From an uncultured Gammaproteobacteria bacterium (lineage in GTDB: Bacteria > Pseudomonadota > Gammaproteobacteria > Pseudomonadales > Pseudohongiellaceae), in the NCBI GenBank assembly GCA_913054495.1, contig CAJXIY010000001.1, positions 79,338 through 143,337 on the forward strand: a stretch of 64,000 nucleotides of DNA, given 5' to 3'. The position numbers were made by a program, and so were the translations under genes. Of the stretch, positions 44,185 through 52,611 are shown in pieces. Under the pieces are notes generated by a model that saw only the letters and a list, made by a program, of their open reading frames with translations, did no database searches and was not told the DNA's origin. How positions within the stretch are numbered: position 1 is the stretch's first letter; every line of letters starts with the position of its first letter.

Positions 44185-45540
44185 ATGTCAAAGATCGTCG
44201 GAATGAATAGAAGAACCTTTATCAGGAACGCCGGCGTGACTGCGCTGGCCGGGGCCGCGGGAACCGTTGCCACGGTTTCCAGCACTGCCTCCGCACAAAG
44301 CTCGAGCAGTATTCCAAAACTCGCAGGCGGCAGATACGACTTTGATACGCCCTACAATCGTGTGGGTACGAATTGCTCGCGTTGGGATTCCCCTGCGCTC
44401 AAATATGGGGACGGTGTTTTTAAGTATGGAATGGGTGTGGCATCGATAGATTTCGAATGTGCGCCCTGTATTACCGAGGCACTGGCGGAACGCGTTGCGC
44501 ATCACAACTGGGGCTACCTCAGCACCACCGAACCGCTGCGAGATGGCATCGTCAAGTGGAACGGTGAGCGCCACGGCGTCGATCTGGATCCTGCATCAAT
44601 CACGCTCTCCGACGGCGTCTATCCGGGCATTATCGCCGCGTTGCGATCCTTCGTCCCGATCGGTAATAAAGTATTGATGAACTCACCTGTCTACTCCGGT
44701 TTCTACTCCATGGCCCGTGCCGCCCGTGTGGAGGCCGTGGACAGCCAATTACGCTACGTAAACGGTCGCTACGAAATCGATTGGGATGATCTGGAGTCGA
44801 AGATGACTGCAGACGTGAGAGCGATGCTCGTCTGCAACCCACAGAACCCGACCGGCAATGTCTGGACCAAAGACGAGCTGTTGCGTATTGGCCGTCTGTG
44901 CCTGGAGCACAATATTGTGGTGTTGGCTGATGAGATTCATTCCGACGTGATTCGTGCCGGGCATAAGTATGTGCCCTTCGGCAGCCTGCCGGATGCAGCC
45001 GTCGTCAATAATTCCGTATCCTTCAACGCCATCAGCAAGACCTTTAACCTGGCCGGCATGAAGAACGCCTATTATTACTCCAAGAATCCCAGGCTGTTGG
45101 CACAGGTGAATCAATTCCACCGCGCCGAACTCAGCACCCTGGGTGTAGTGGCCAACGAGGCGGCCTATCACCACGGCGGGGAGTGGTTCGACCAGGCCAA
45201 TGCCTACATGGATGACAACCATACCTTCGTCGAAAACTATATCAAGGAGCACATGCCCAACGTCGGCTACACCCGTAACGAAGGGACTTTCATGACGTTT
45301 CTGAACTTCAGCAAGGTGTTGGATGCTATCGGCGCAGAAGAAATGGCCAAGGCTCACGGCAAAGATACGGCGGAAGCCTACTTCCAGGATTGGCTGACCG
45401 AGAAGTCCGGTGTCTACCTGAATCCGGGCACCATTTACGGTGCTGGCGGTGAAGGACATATGCGCATGAACATCGCCTCGTCACGACGCGTGTTGCAAGA
45501 AGTGCTTGATGCGATGGCGGCTGCTGTTCGCAACGTCTAA
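44185..45540 (+). CDS. Tat-exported PLP enzyme, MalY/PatB-like aminotransferase
   Basis: 451 residues from ATG 44185 (AAGGGG 6-7 bases upstream). Twin-arginine signal MNRRTFIRNAGVTALAG with cleavage near ASA-QS. LVCNPQNPTGNVW, LADEIHSDVI and AISKTFNLAGMK (Lys285 binds PLP) match the MalY/PatB C-S lyase/aminotransferase group; RMNIASSRRVL carries the carboxylate Arg. It follows another Tat-exported aminotransferase by 94 bases on the same strand, so the two may share a transcript and a substrate. Possible roles are a periplasmic C-S lyase or amine/amino acid transaminase. Confidence 0.88.
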   Translation: MSKIVGMNRRTFIRNAGVTALAGAAGTVATVSSTASAQSSSSIPKLAGGRYDFDTPYNRVGTNCSRWDSPALKYGDGVFKYGMGVASIDFECAPCITEALAERVAHHNWGYLSTTEPLRDGIVKWNGERHGVDLDPASITLSDGVYPGIIAALRSFVPIGNKVLMNSPVYSGFYSMARAARVEAVDSQLRYVNGRYEIDWDDLESKMTADVRAMLVCNPQNPTGNVWTKDELLRIGRLCLEHNIVVLADEIHSDVIRAGHKYVPFGSLPDAAVVNNSVSFNAISKTFNLAGMKNAYYYSKNPRLLAQVNQFHRAELSTLGVVANEAAYHHGGEWFDQANAYMDDNHTFVENYIKEHMPNVGYTRNEGTFMTFLNFSKVLDAIGAEEMAKAHGKDTAEAYFQDWLTEKSGVYLNPGTIYGAGGEGHMRMNIASSRRVLQEVLDAMAAAVRNV

Positions 45541-45554
45541 TGGTTCTGTACAGT

Positions 45555-45597
45555 AAAGGGGACGGAGGGATTAAAGCTTAATCTCTCCGTCCCCTTT
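45555..45597 (+). terminator. Rho-independent terminator-like palindrome
   Basis: GGGGACGGAGGGATTAA (45558-45574) pairs with TTAATCTCTCCGTCCCC (45578-45594) over 17 bp with a single G-U and a 3-base loop, followed by TTTTTC. It lies 18 bases after the aminotransferase stop. The GGGGACGGA head links it to the dispersed palindrome family. Confidence 0.85.
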
Positions 45598-45638
45598 TTC
45601 TTTCCCTTGTTTCCTTTTTGTACACCGGTGCCTGTCCC

Positions 45639-47810
45639 ATGACAAAAATTGACTCCGTTGCTGGCTGCTCCCAACCCACGAGCATAGAGAAGCTACTCCA
45701 GGCCTGCATTAGTCGCCTGCTTATTGCCGCCCTGTCTATGCCGGTTTCCGTCTTCGCTCAGCTAGCTGGCGTGGAACAGGGTGAATGGCGATACCTTGGG
45801 GGCGATGCCGGGCACACCCGTTCATCACCACAACTGAATCAAATCAACGCAGCAAACTTTTCCGATCTGGAGACCGCATGGATCTGGCGCGGTGATAATT
45901 TTGGACCGAATGTTGAATATACGGCCAGGTCTACACCGGTCTTCGTGGACGGCATTCTTTACACCGTGTCGGGTCAGCGGCGCCAGGTGGTGGCGATCGA
46001 CGCCGCCACCGGCGAAACCCTGTGGACATTTCGCGAACCGGAAACCATGCGCTATCTGCGCTCACCGCGAACCGATTTCGGTAAGGGTGTCGCCTATGCA
46101 GAGGTCGATGGCAGGGGCGTGATTTTCATCACGTCGCCGGCCTATTTCCTGTGGGCACTGGATGCCAAGAGCGGACGTCCCCTGGAAAATTGGGGTGCCG
46201 CGACCGGGGTGGACAGCTTTTCGGACACCGGCGTAGTGGATCTCATCCCTGATCTGGTGAGTGACTGGCAGCGCTGGTTAGAGCGGGAAGGTCCCTATGA
46301 TCCAGACCACGGCATTCCCAGGCGGTTGGGCATGGTCACGGCTTCGTCGCCACCAATTGTGGTGAACGGTGTCGTGGTTGTGCTTGTGGGTCATGAACCC
46401 AGCTACGACCAGACCCGCATCGAAAACGTGCCAGGGGACATCATGGGCTACGATGCCAGGACCGGACAGCGGCTGTGGAAGTTTCATGTCATCCCCCGGC
46501 CTGGCGAATTCGGTCATGAAACCTGGGAGAACGATGCCTGGCGCTTCTCCGGGGACATGTCATCCTGGGCCCCCGCTGCCGCCGATCCTGAATTGGGACT
46601 GGTTTACATCGTCACTAATGCCTCCACCGTGCAGTCCTATGCCGGCCATCGACCCGGGCATAATCTCTTCGGCGGCAGCGTGCTGGCACTTGACGTAGCG
46701 ACCGGTGAACGCCGCTGGCATTTCCAGATTCATCACAGTGACCAGTGGAACTACGATATTCCCACCGCGCCGATCCTGCTGGACCTGACTGTAGACGGCA
46801 GACAAATTCCCGCGCTGATTCAGAACACCAAGCAAGGGCTCATCTTTGCCTTTAATCGGGAGACCGGTGAGCCGATCTGGCCGATCGAAGAACGTCCGGT
46901 GATGCAGACCCAGGTGCCGGGCAACTACACCGCGGGTACCCAGCCCTATCCAACAAGACCGGAACCGCTGGACCGAATCGTTCTCGACGGCATCACCGAA
47001 GAGTTTATGATCGACTACACGCCGGAGTTGAAGCAACAGGCCCGGGAAATATTGGCTGAATTCCGTGTCGGTGGTCTCTACGTGCCGCCGTTGCCCTATC
47101 CCCACGACAACCCCTACCGCAATGTCGTCGGCTGCGTCGGCGGACTCAACATCTACCACCCACCGGTCGCAGATCCCACTACGGGAATTATGTACGCCTC
47201 CCACCGACGTACCTGTAGTGCCCCGGCTTTCATGGAAGCCACCAATGGTATCGATGAGGAGCGAGGCCTGCCGGGTCAGTCCGCAGAAGCCTGGCGTGGG
47301 CGGGAACGGCACACGCCCACGACCGGAACCACGGTCGCCGCCTGGGCTCCGGGTCGATCCCGTGAATTCCTGCCACTGATCGATCGCCTGCCTGTCTATA
47401 AACCGCTATTTCAAGGCCTGGCGGCCTATGACATGAACGCTGGGGAAAAACTCTGGGATATTCCCATTGGACAGACGCCGGCGAATATCAGGAACCACCC
47501 GCTGCTGCAGGGAATAGATACCTCTGACACCGGCGGATCCGCCCACTCCATTCAGATGATAATGGGAGATCTACTGGTGCAGACCACCGAAGACCTCAGA
47601 GGTGAAACCGACCTGAATGAGAATGGCATGCCCATGTTGCACGCTCGGGATAAGCGCAGCGGCCGGATCCTGGCCAGCGTCGAGATACCGATACCCGGTC
47701 AGTACGGCATGATGACTTACATGCATGAGGGTGTGCAGTACATCGTGGTGCAGTCGGGAAGCGTGCGACGTGGACAGCCCGGGGCACTGGTGGCGCTGAG
47801 ACTGCCATAG
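45639..47810 (+). CDS. PQQ-dependent dehydrogenase-like quinoprotein
   Basis: 723 residues from ATG 45639, 42 bases after a terminator; no strong ribosome site. A signal peptide ends SVFAQ. GEWRYLGGDAGHTRSSPQLN starts the propeller; DAATGETLWTFREP, DARTGQRLWKFHV, HHSDQWNYDIPTAPILLD and NRETGEPIWPIEERPV are shared with the 23106-25592 enzyme, but the C-terminal cytochrome domain is absent. It therefore resembles the catalytic part of glucose/quinate-type dehydrogenases with a separate electron acceptor. Periplasmic; substrate unknown. Confidence 0.87.
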   Translation: MTKIDSVAGCSQPTSIEKLLQACISRLLIAALSMPVSVFAQLAGVEQGEWRYLGGDAGHTRSSPQLNQINAANFSDLETAWIWRGDNFGPNVEYTARSTPVFVDGILYTVSGQRRQVVAIDAATGETLWTFREPETMRYLRSPRTDFGKGVAYAEVDGRGVIFITSPAYFLWALDAKSGRPLENWGAATGVDSFSDTGVVDLIPDLVSDWQRWLEREGPYDPDHGIPRRLGMVTASSPPIVVNGVVVVLVGHEPSYDQTRIENVPGDIMGYDARTGQRLWKFHVIPRPGEFGHETWENDAWRFSGDMSSWAPAAADPELGLVYIVTNASTVQSYAGHRPGHNLFGGSVLALDVATGERRWHFQIHHSDQWNYDIPTAPILLDLTVDGRQIPALIQNTKQGLIFAFNRETGEPIWPIEERPVMQTQVPGNYTAGTQPYPTRPEPLDRIVLDGITEEFMIDYTPELKQQAREILAEFRVGGLYVPPLPYPHDNPYRNVVGCVGGLNIYHPPVADPTTGIMYASHRRTCSAPAFMEATNGIDEERGLPGQSAEAWRGRERHTPTTGTTVAAWAPGRSREFLPLIDRLPVYKPLFQGLAAYDMNAGEKLWDIPIGQTPANIRNHPLLQGIDTSDTGGSAHSIQMIMGDLLVQTTEDLRGETDLNENGMPMLHARDKRSGRILASVEIPIPGQYGMMTYMHEGVQYIVVQSGSVRRGQPGALVALRLP

Positions 47811-47901
47811 AATAAGAGTCAGGTTTCACAGCGCCCAAGCTCCCCCTACTGCACAGCACCAGTGTTGAAACGTGCGTATACAGACCCGACCCCGCAAACA
47901 A

Positions 47902-47937
47902 GAAAGGGCCAGGCTAAGAATTTAGCCTGGCCCTTTC
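47902..47937. terminator. Bidirectional terminator-like palindrome
   Basis: GAAAGGGCCAGGCTAA and TTAGCCTGGCCCTTTC form a perfect 16-bp stem around a GAAT loop, between convergent genes (quinoprotein and VOC). Symmetric A/T flanks suit termination from both sides. The GGGCCAGG core also occurs in the element at 18711-18788. Confidence 0.8.
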
Positions 47938-47955
47938 ATTCGCAGATCAAACTTG

Positions 47956-48804
47956 CTAGTACTCGTCGTAGCCTTCGGTGAATTCGATGCGAACCCCCCG
48001 GGGATCAATGATATAAGCAATATTCAGGTCGATCGCAGGGATCTCACGGTAAGCCACCTGAAACTCAATGCCTTTGGCTTCTAGTCTACGGCAAAATTCC
48101 TCGAGTCCGTCGATCTCGAAGCCGATGTGGTCTATGGCCGTACCCTGAGTCGCTGCGCGTTCTGCCTCACTGCCTCCGAAGCTCAGGTTCATGCCGGGGA
48201 CGTTGGTGGTAGTAGCGATTCGGCCTCGTGGTCTAACTTCTAAATCAAAAATGTCCGTATACCACGCGAGCAGATCCTCGTGACCGGGTGTATTAAAGTG
48301 AATATGGTAGCCGGTGACTTCTTCTTGCAATCCCTGGTCTTCCTGCAGCTCTACTCGTGCCCCCCCGGGCAGATCTACGAAGGCATTAATCTGGCCTTCG
48401 GCACCGAGGAAGGTTCTGCCGCCGAAGCCGGCAGCTTCGGTGGTAACATCGAGTCCGTCGGCTTCCCATTTCGCCAGAAAAGTATCCATGTTTCGGACCT
48501 TGAAACCGAAGTGATCCATCACTGTCTCATTCGATGGCATGCTCGGATCACTGGGTGAAAGCGCCACCAGCATGTTGTTTAGCACTATGGCAGTCAGCAA
48601 TGGTCTGCCTTCGGCATTCCTGCCTTTTTCAACCAGTCTGCCTCCAAAATGGTTAACCCAAATGTCCTTGTGTCGTTCCATGTCGGAGACATTAAGGTGT
48701 ACGTGGCCGTAGGTAAGACCGCCAGAATTGAAAGATGCCAGCTGCTGGCCATAAGATGTAACCGGCAGCAGGCAGAGCAGGAGTAGTACTGAGAAAAATC
48801 GCAT
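47956..48804 (-). CDS. Secreted VOC (glyoxalase/bleomycin-resistance fold) protein, two modules
   Basis: 282 residues with a signal peptide (about 1-20, ending SYGQ). Two VOC modules: GLTYGHVHLNVSDMERHKD to about residue 145, and TGYHIHFNTPGHEDLLAWY to the end, where IDPRGVRIEFTEGYDEY supplies the final Glu. Metal-binding His and Glu positions are present in both (HVHLN, HIHFN, RIEFTE). Such two-module proteins include extradiol dioxygenases and lyases, but exported versions are of unknown function. GGAGGG precedes ATG 48804. Confidence 0.87.
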   Translation of the reverse strand: MRFFSVLLLLCLLPVTSYGQQLASFNSGGLTYGHVHLNVSDMERHKDIWVNHFGGRLVEKGRNAEGRPLLTAIVLNNMLVALSPSDPSMPSNETVMDHFGFKVRNMDTFLAKWEADGLDVTTEAAGFGGRTFLGAEGQINAFVDLPGGARVELQEDQGLQEEVTGYHIHFNTPGHEDLLAWYTDIFDLEVRPRGRIATTTNVPGMNLSFGGSEAERAATQGTAIDHIGFEIDGLEEFCRRLEAKGIEFQVAYREIPAIDLNIAYIIDPRGVRIEFTEGYDEY

Positions 48805-48875
48805 GGGGTAACCCTCCGTTATTATTGGTGTTATTTGTAGCTGCAGTCAGCATAATGCCATTGTAAGCAGGAGTC

Positions 48876-48957
48876 TATGGGGTCAGGTCCAATTGCATAT
48901 GTTGCCTTCATTGCCCGGCGCTGGAATTGAAATGTGCTGATGCAGAACAGACCCCAA
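48876..48957. repeat. GGGGTCAGGTCCAATTGCA element, about 80 bp
   Basis: ATGGGGTCAGGTCCAATTGC at the left and GTGCTGATGCAGAACAGACC then CCA at the right form an imperfect palindrome. The loop contains CTGGAATTGAAAT, related to CTGGATTTTGATC in the copy at 53987-54069. The ribosome site of the next gene begins directly at its right edge. Confidence 0.75.
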
Positions 48958-48969
48958 ATGGAGTAATGA

Positions 48970-50046
48970 ATGAGCAAGACATGGCAGATCGCAGGCATCG
49001 ACTTCGAACACATGCACATGGGAGATAATCTGCGGATGGCGTTCGAACATCCAAACGTGGAAATCGTCGGAATATGCGACCCGAATCCGGAGAAAATGAA
49101 GCAAAGTATCGAAAACTTCGGACTCTCTTCCCAGGCCGTATTCACAGACTATCGTAGCTGCATGGAATCCACAAAGCCCGATATTGTGCTGCTGTGTCCG
49201 GCCACCGGACGCCACGCCGAGGCCGTCGAACAGATCGCGCCCTTCGGACCCCACATCATCATGGAGAAACCCTACGCATCGAGTCTCGCCGAGGCAGACC
49301 GAATGACCGCTGCGATGGGCGACGAACGACGTCTGGCCATCAATTGGCCGCTGGCATGGTTCCCGCCCCATATCACCGCGAAGCGACTCATCGACGAAGG
49401 TCGCATCGGTGACGTTCTTGAGGTTCACTTCTATGACGGCAATCGGGGGCCGCTGTGGCACCTGGCAGACAAGGTCGAAACCACCGCCGCAGAAGTCGAT
49501 GCCAGAAAGCCGGACAGCTGGTTCTACGACGCCACGCTCGGCGGCGGTTCCCTGCTGGATTATCTCGGTTATGGCACCACGCTCGGGACCTGGTTTCAGG
49601 GCGGACGGCTGCCACTGGAAGTCACTTCGATGATGTATATTGCTGAAGGCCTGGAGGTGGATGAGCACAGCATCACCATCGCGCGCTATGCCCATGGTCT
49701 GTCGAAATTTGAAACCCGATGGGGCACATTCACCGACCCGTGGACCCATCAGCCCCAGCCCAAATGCGGATTCGTCATCGTCGGGTCCGAAGGAACCATT
49801 GCCAATTACGACTACGAATCGACCATTCGGGTGCAGTCGCGCCAGCATCCTCAGGGCTTCGACCTGGCGGTTGACTCTCTTAATGCACCATTCCAGAACC
49901 CGATCCAGTACCTGGTTCATTGCCTGGAGAATGAACTGCCAATCGAAGGTCCCCTCGATCCAGTTATCTGTCGAGTGGGACAGCAGATCGTTGATACCGC
50001 CTTTCAGAGCGCGAAGCAAGGTCGCAGCTTGCCGTTGCTTACCTGA
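48970..50046 (+). CDS. Gfo/Idh/MocA family oxidoreductase
   Basis: 358 residues, cytosolic. An N-terminal Rossmann domain (WQIAGIDFEHMHMGDNL, VEIVGICDPNPEKM) lacks the strict GxGxxG loop, which reads GIDFEH. IIMEKPYASSLAEADRM is the EKP dinucleotide-sugar motif with the catalytic Lys, and the C-terminal half is the alpha/beta domain. Family members oxidise or epimerise sugars and inositols with NAD(P). First gene of a rightward cluster with cytochrome, quinoprotein, PIG-L, transporter and cupin genes, which supports sugar or nucleoside use. GGAG ribosome site. Confidence 0.9.
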   Translation: MSKTWQIAGIDFEHMHMGDNLRMAFEHPNVEIVGICDPNPEKMKQSIENFGLSSQAVFTDYRSCMESTKPDIVLLCPATGRHAEAVEQIAPFGPHIIMEKPYASSLAEADRMTAAMGDERRLAINWPLAWFPPHITAKRLIDEGRIGDVLEVHFYDGNRGPLWHLADKVETTAAEVDARKPDSWFYDATLGGGSLLDYLGYGTTLGTWFQGGRLPLEVTSMMYIAEGLEVDEHSITIARYAHGLSKFETRWGTFTDPWTHQPQPKCGFVIVGSEGTIANYDYESTIRVQSRQHPQGFDLAVDSLNAPFQNPIQYLVHCLENELPIEGPLDPVICRVGQQIVDTAFQSAKQGRSLPLLT

Positions 50047-50070
50047 TCAATGCTATCGAGGAATATCTCC

Positions 50071-50916
50071 ATGAGATTACGTAATTTCACCCTGAGCATC
50101 ACATTGATGCTATGGAGTTCAGCGGCCGGGGCTCAAGATACAGAACCTCAGTTAGTCATTGTGAACCCAAATGCCACATTCCTGGCCCAGCAAAGAGCCT
50201 TACCGGCAGCGGAAGTAATCGCCAGGGGGGAGACTCTGTACCAGGTAAACTGCCGTGCCTGCCATGGAGCTGATTTACGTGGTGGTGATCAGGGTGGGCC
50301 CAACCTGCTACGTTCCGGAATTGTCCTGAACGACATTAACGGTGAAGTCATTGGCGAGGTAGTGTCGCAAGGACTGGGCAGAATGCCTGCCTTCGGCAAT
50401 TTAAATGGAGGGGATATCGAAGCCGTAGCCGGTTTTATACATTCCATATTAGCCACTTCAGAAACTCAGGGCAGCACACCTCCCGTGGACTACGATCTCG
50501 ATATCCTGGTAGGAGATGCCGCTGCCGGTGAACGCTATTTCAATCAGGAATGCGCTGGCTGCCATTCTGTCACTGGCGATTTGATGGGTATTTCCAGCCG
50601 CATTGACGATCCATACGATCTGCAAAACAGGTGGGTCGCGGGGGGGCAGGGTAGCCGGGGCGGACTAACGGGAACCACCACGACAGCTACGGTGACTCTG
50701 GCAAATGGCGATCAGGTAAGTGGCAGGCTTCTCCGTTACGATGATTTCTTCCTGAGTCTACGGACACCGGCAGGGGCCTATCGAAGTTTTACCAGAAAAG
50801 GTGATTCACCCGGCATCGTAATAGATGACCCACTGACCAGGCACAAGGAACTACTGGCCGTGCTTGAGGATGAAACTATCCATGACGTCACAGCCTATCT
50901 GGAGACATTAAAATGA
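50071..50916 (+). CDS. Dihaem c-type cytochrome, periplasmic
   Basis: 281 residues from ATG 50071 (GAGGAA upstream). Signal peptide MLWSSAAGAQ. Two cytochrome c domains: CRACHG (Cys61-His65) with distal LGRMPAFGNL, and CAGCH (Cys161-His165). Between the second haem and the end is a beta-rich insert (TVTLANGDQVSGRLLRYDDFFLSLR, landmarks GDQVSGRLL and DDFFLSL) also seen in cytochromes fused to quinoprotein partners. Its stop overlaps the ATG of the quinoprotein gene (ATGA), so it is almost surely the electron acceptor of that enzyme. Confidence 0.9.
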   Translation: MRLRNFTLSITLMLWSSAAGAQDTEPQLVIVNPNATFLAQQRALPAAEVIARGETLYQVNCRACHGADLRGGDQGGPNLLRSGIVLNDINGEVIGEVVSQGLGRMPAFGNLNGGDIEAVAGFIHSILATSETQGSTPPVDYDLDILVGDAAAGERYFNQECAGCHSVTGDLMGISSRIDDPYDLQNRWVAGGQGSRGGLTGTTTTATVTLANGDQVSGRLLRYDDFFLSLRTPAGAYRSFTRKGDSPGIVIDDPLTRHKELLAVLEDETIHDVTAYLETLK

Positions 50917-52586
50917 AGCATTTATCGTTAATCGCAATCCTGGTGTCTCTGCTGCCATTGCAATTACTGGCACAGGATGAAGTCGTGTTAGCTCCCGCTG
51001 AAATATTAAATGACCTCGATGGAGATTGGCGTACCTACTCTGGTGACTATAGCGGCAGACGCTATAGTCGTCTCACAAAGATTGATAAGGAGACGGTAAA
51101 AAACCTGACTCTGGCCTGGACCAGTGAGATGAACTTCAATGTTCGAAGGGGTAATAACCGCTTTGGGTCGGCGAGTAATATCGTCACCCAACTTGGCGGC
51201 GAAGGCAGAGGAGATATCGATATTAGAGGAGGGTCGATTAAGGGCTCGATTCTGGAAGTAAACGGTATCCTCTATGTCACCTCGCCCGATCACACCTGGG
51301 CATTGGATGCACGAGATGGCAGTGAAATCTGGCACTACCACTGGGAAACCCGCGGGGGAACCCATATCGGTAGTCGTGGCTCTGCTATCTGGAACGATTC
51401 TTTATTATTCGAAACGCCAGATAACTATCTGGTGTCTGTGAATATTCATACCGGTGCTGAAAACTGGCATGTAGAAATTTCCAGTTTTGAACTGCAATAT
51501 TTCTCCACCATGGCACCTATCGTCATCGGCGATCGCGTCATTGTCGGTACCGGTAACGATCTGGATCAGCCGGGTTTCACCCAGGCATTCGATGCGGCAA
51601 GCGGTGAATTACTCTGGAAACTCTATTCGGTGCCGATGAGGGAAGGCGACCCTGGTTTGGAGACCTGGCCTAATCTCGATGCGGCCAGCCATGGCGGTGG
51701 CAATGCCTGGGTTCCTGGTGTTTACGACCCGGAGACAGACCTTTATATCTTCGGGACTGGCAATCCCACGCCGGCTTATACCGGCGTGTCGCGACCAGGC
51801 GACAACCTCTTTACCTGTTCGCTGATCGCGGTGAATGTCACCACCGGAAAAATGGAATGGTATTTCCAGACCTCGCCTCACGATACTCACGACTGGGACT
51901 CGGCACAAACGCCGATATTGATCGATGGCGTCATCGATGGTGAACCCAGAAAACTGGTGTCCACGGCTTCCAGAAACGGCTTTTTCTTCACCGTGGATCG
52001 TGTCACCGGTGAGCATATCGTCACCAGGCAATACAGTGCCACAGCCAACTGGTCATCGCGGATTCGTGAGAGTGGCTCGCCCGAGCCCGACCCGGCGAAG
52101 GAAGCGATTATTCCAGGGGCGTTGGTATCGCCGGTGGAAGGGGGTGTCGCCAATTGGCAACCCCCCGCCTATAACCCCGACACCGGTTTGTTTTATACCC
52201 AGGAGAACAATGGCTATAACATGCTTTATCTGACCGATCCTGATCCTCGTGGCTCGATGGGATTAGGAGGTAAACTACGTTCCGATATCGGTTCCGTAGA
52301 CAGTGCTTTCCAGGCTATCGATTACAGAACCGGCGAAGCGGTCTGGCGACACGAATGGCCAGGCGGCGGCGGTGTCGCCGCGGGCGTACTGACAACAGCG
52401 ACCGGACTGGTATTTACCGGCGATGGCAGGAACAACATGGTTGCCTTCGATGCAGAGAACGGAGATCTACTCTGGCATACACGTATTGGTAACATGACGA
52501 ATCCTCCTCAGACTTTCATGGTCGGCGGCAAGCAGTATCTGCTGGTGGCGGTTGGGGAGAGGCTGTTTTCTTTTGTCATGTATTAG
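50913..52586 (+). CDS. PQQ-dependent dehydrogenase (quinoprotein), cytochrome-coupled
   Basis: 557 residues with a signal peptide (ending LLAQ). DGDWRTYSGDYSGRRYSRLT is the N-terminal blade; DARDGSEIWHYHW, DAASGELLWKLYS, SPHDTHDWDSAQTPILID and DAENGDLLWHTRIG are propeller tryptophan motifs and the DWDSA active-site region. No haem of its own; translationally coupled to the dihaem cytochrome. Periplasmic alcohol, aldehyde or sugar oxidation is likely. The carbohydrate-type neighbours make a sugar derivative the best guess. Confidence 0.9.
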   Translation: MKHLSLIAILVSLLPLQLLAQDEVVLAPAEILNDLDGDWRTYSGDYSGRRYSRLTKIDKETVKNLTLAWTSEMNFNVRRGNNRFGSASNIVTQLGGEGRGDIDIRGGSIKGSILEVNGILYVTSPDHTWALDARDGSEIWHYHWETRGGTHIGSRGSAIWNDSLLFETPDNYLVSVNIHTGAENWHVEISSFELQYFSTMAPIVIGDRVIVGTGNDLDQPGFTQAFDAASGELLWKLYSVPMREGDPGLETWPNLDAASHGGGNAWVPGVYDPETDLYIFGTGNPTPAYTGVSRPGDNLFTCSLIAVNVTTGKMEWYFQTSPHDTHDWDSAQTPILIDGVIDGEPRKLVSTASRNGFFFTVDRVTGEHIVTRQYSATANWSSRIRESGSPEPDPAKEAIIPGALVSPVEGGVANWQPPAYNPDTGLFYTQENNGYNMLYLTDPDPRGSMGLGGKLRSDIGSVDSAFQAIDYRTGEAVWRHEWPGGGGVAAGVLTTATGLVFTGDGRNNMVAFDAENGDLLWHTRIGNMTNPPQTFMVGGKQYLLVAVGERLFSFVMY

Positions 52587-52611
52587 ATGAGTAGCAAGGG
52601 AAAACGAGTAC

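Noticed and set aside
48883..50019. A 378-codon leftward open frame
   Set aside because: Antisense to the well-supported Gfo/Idh/MocA gene; no recognisable motifs.
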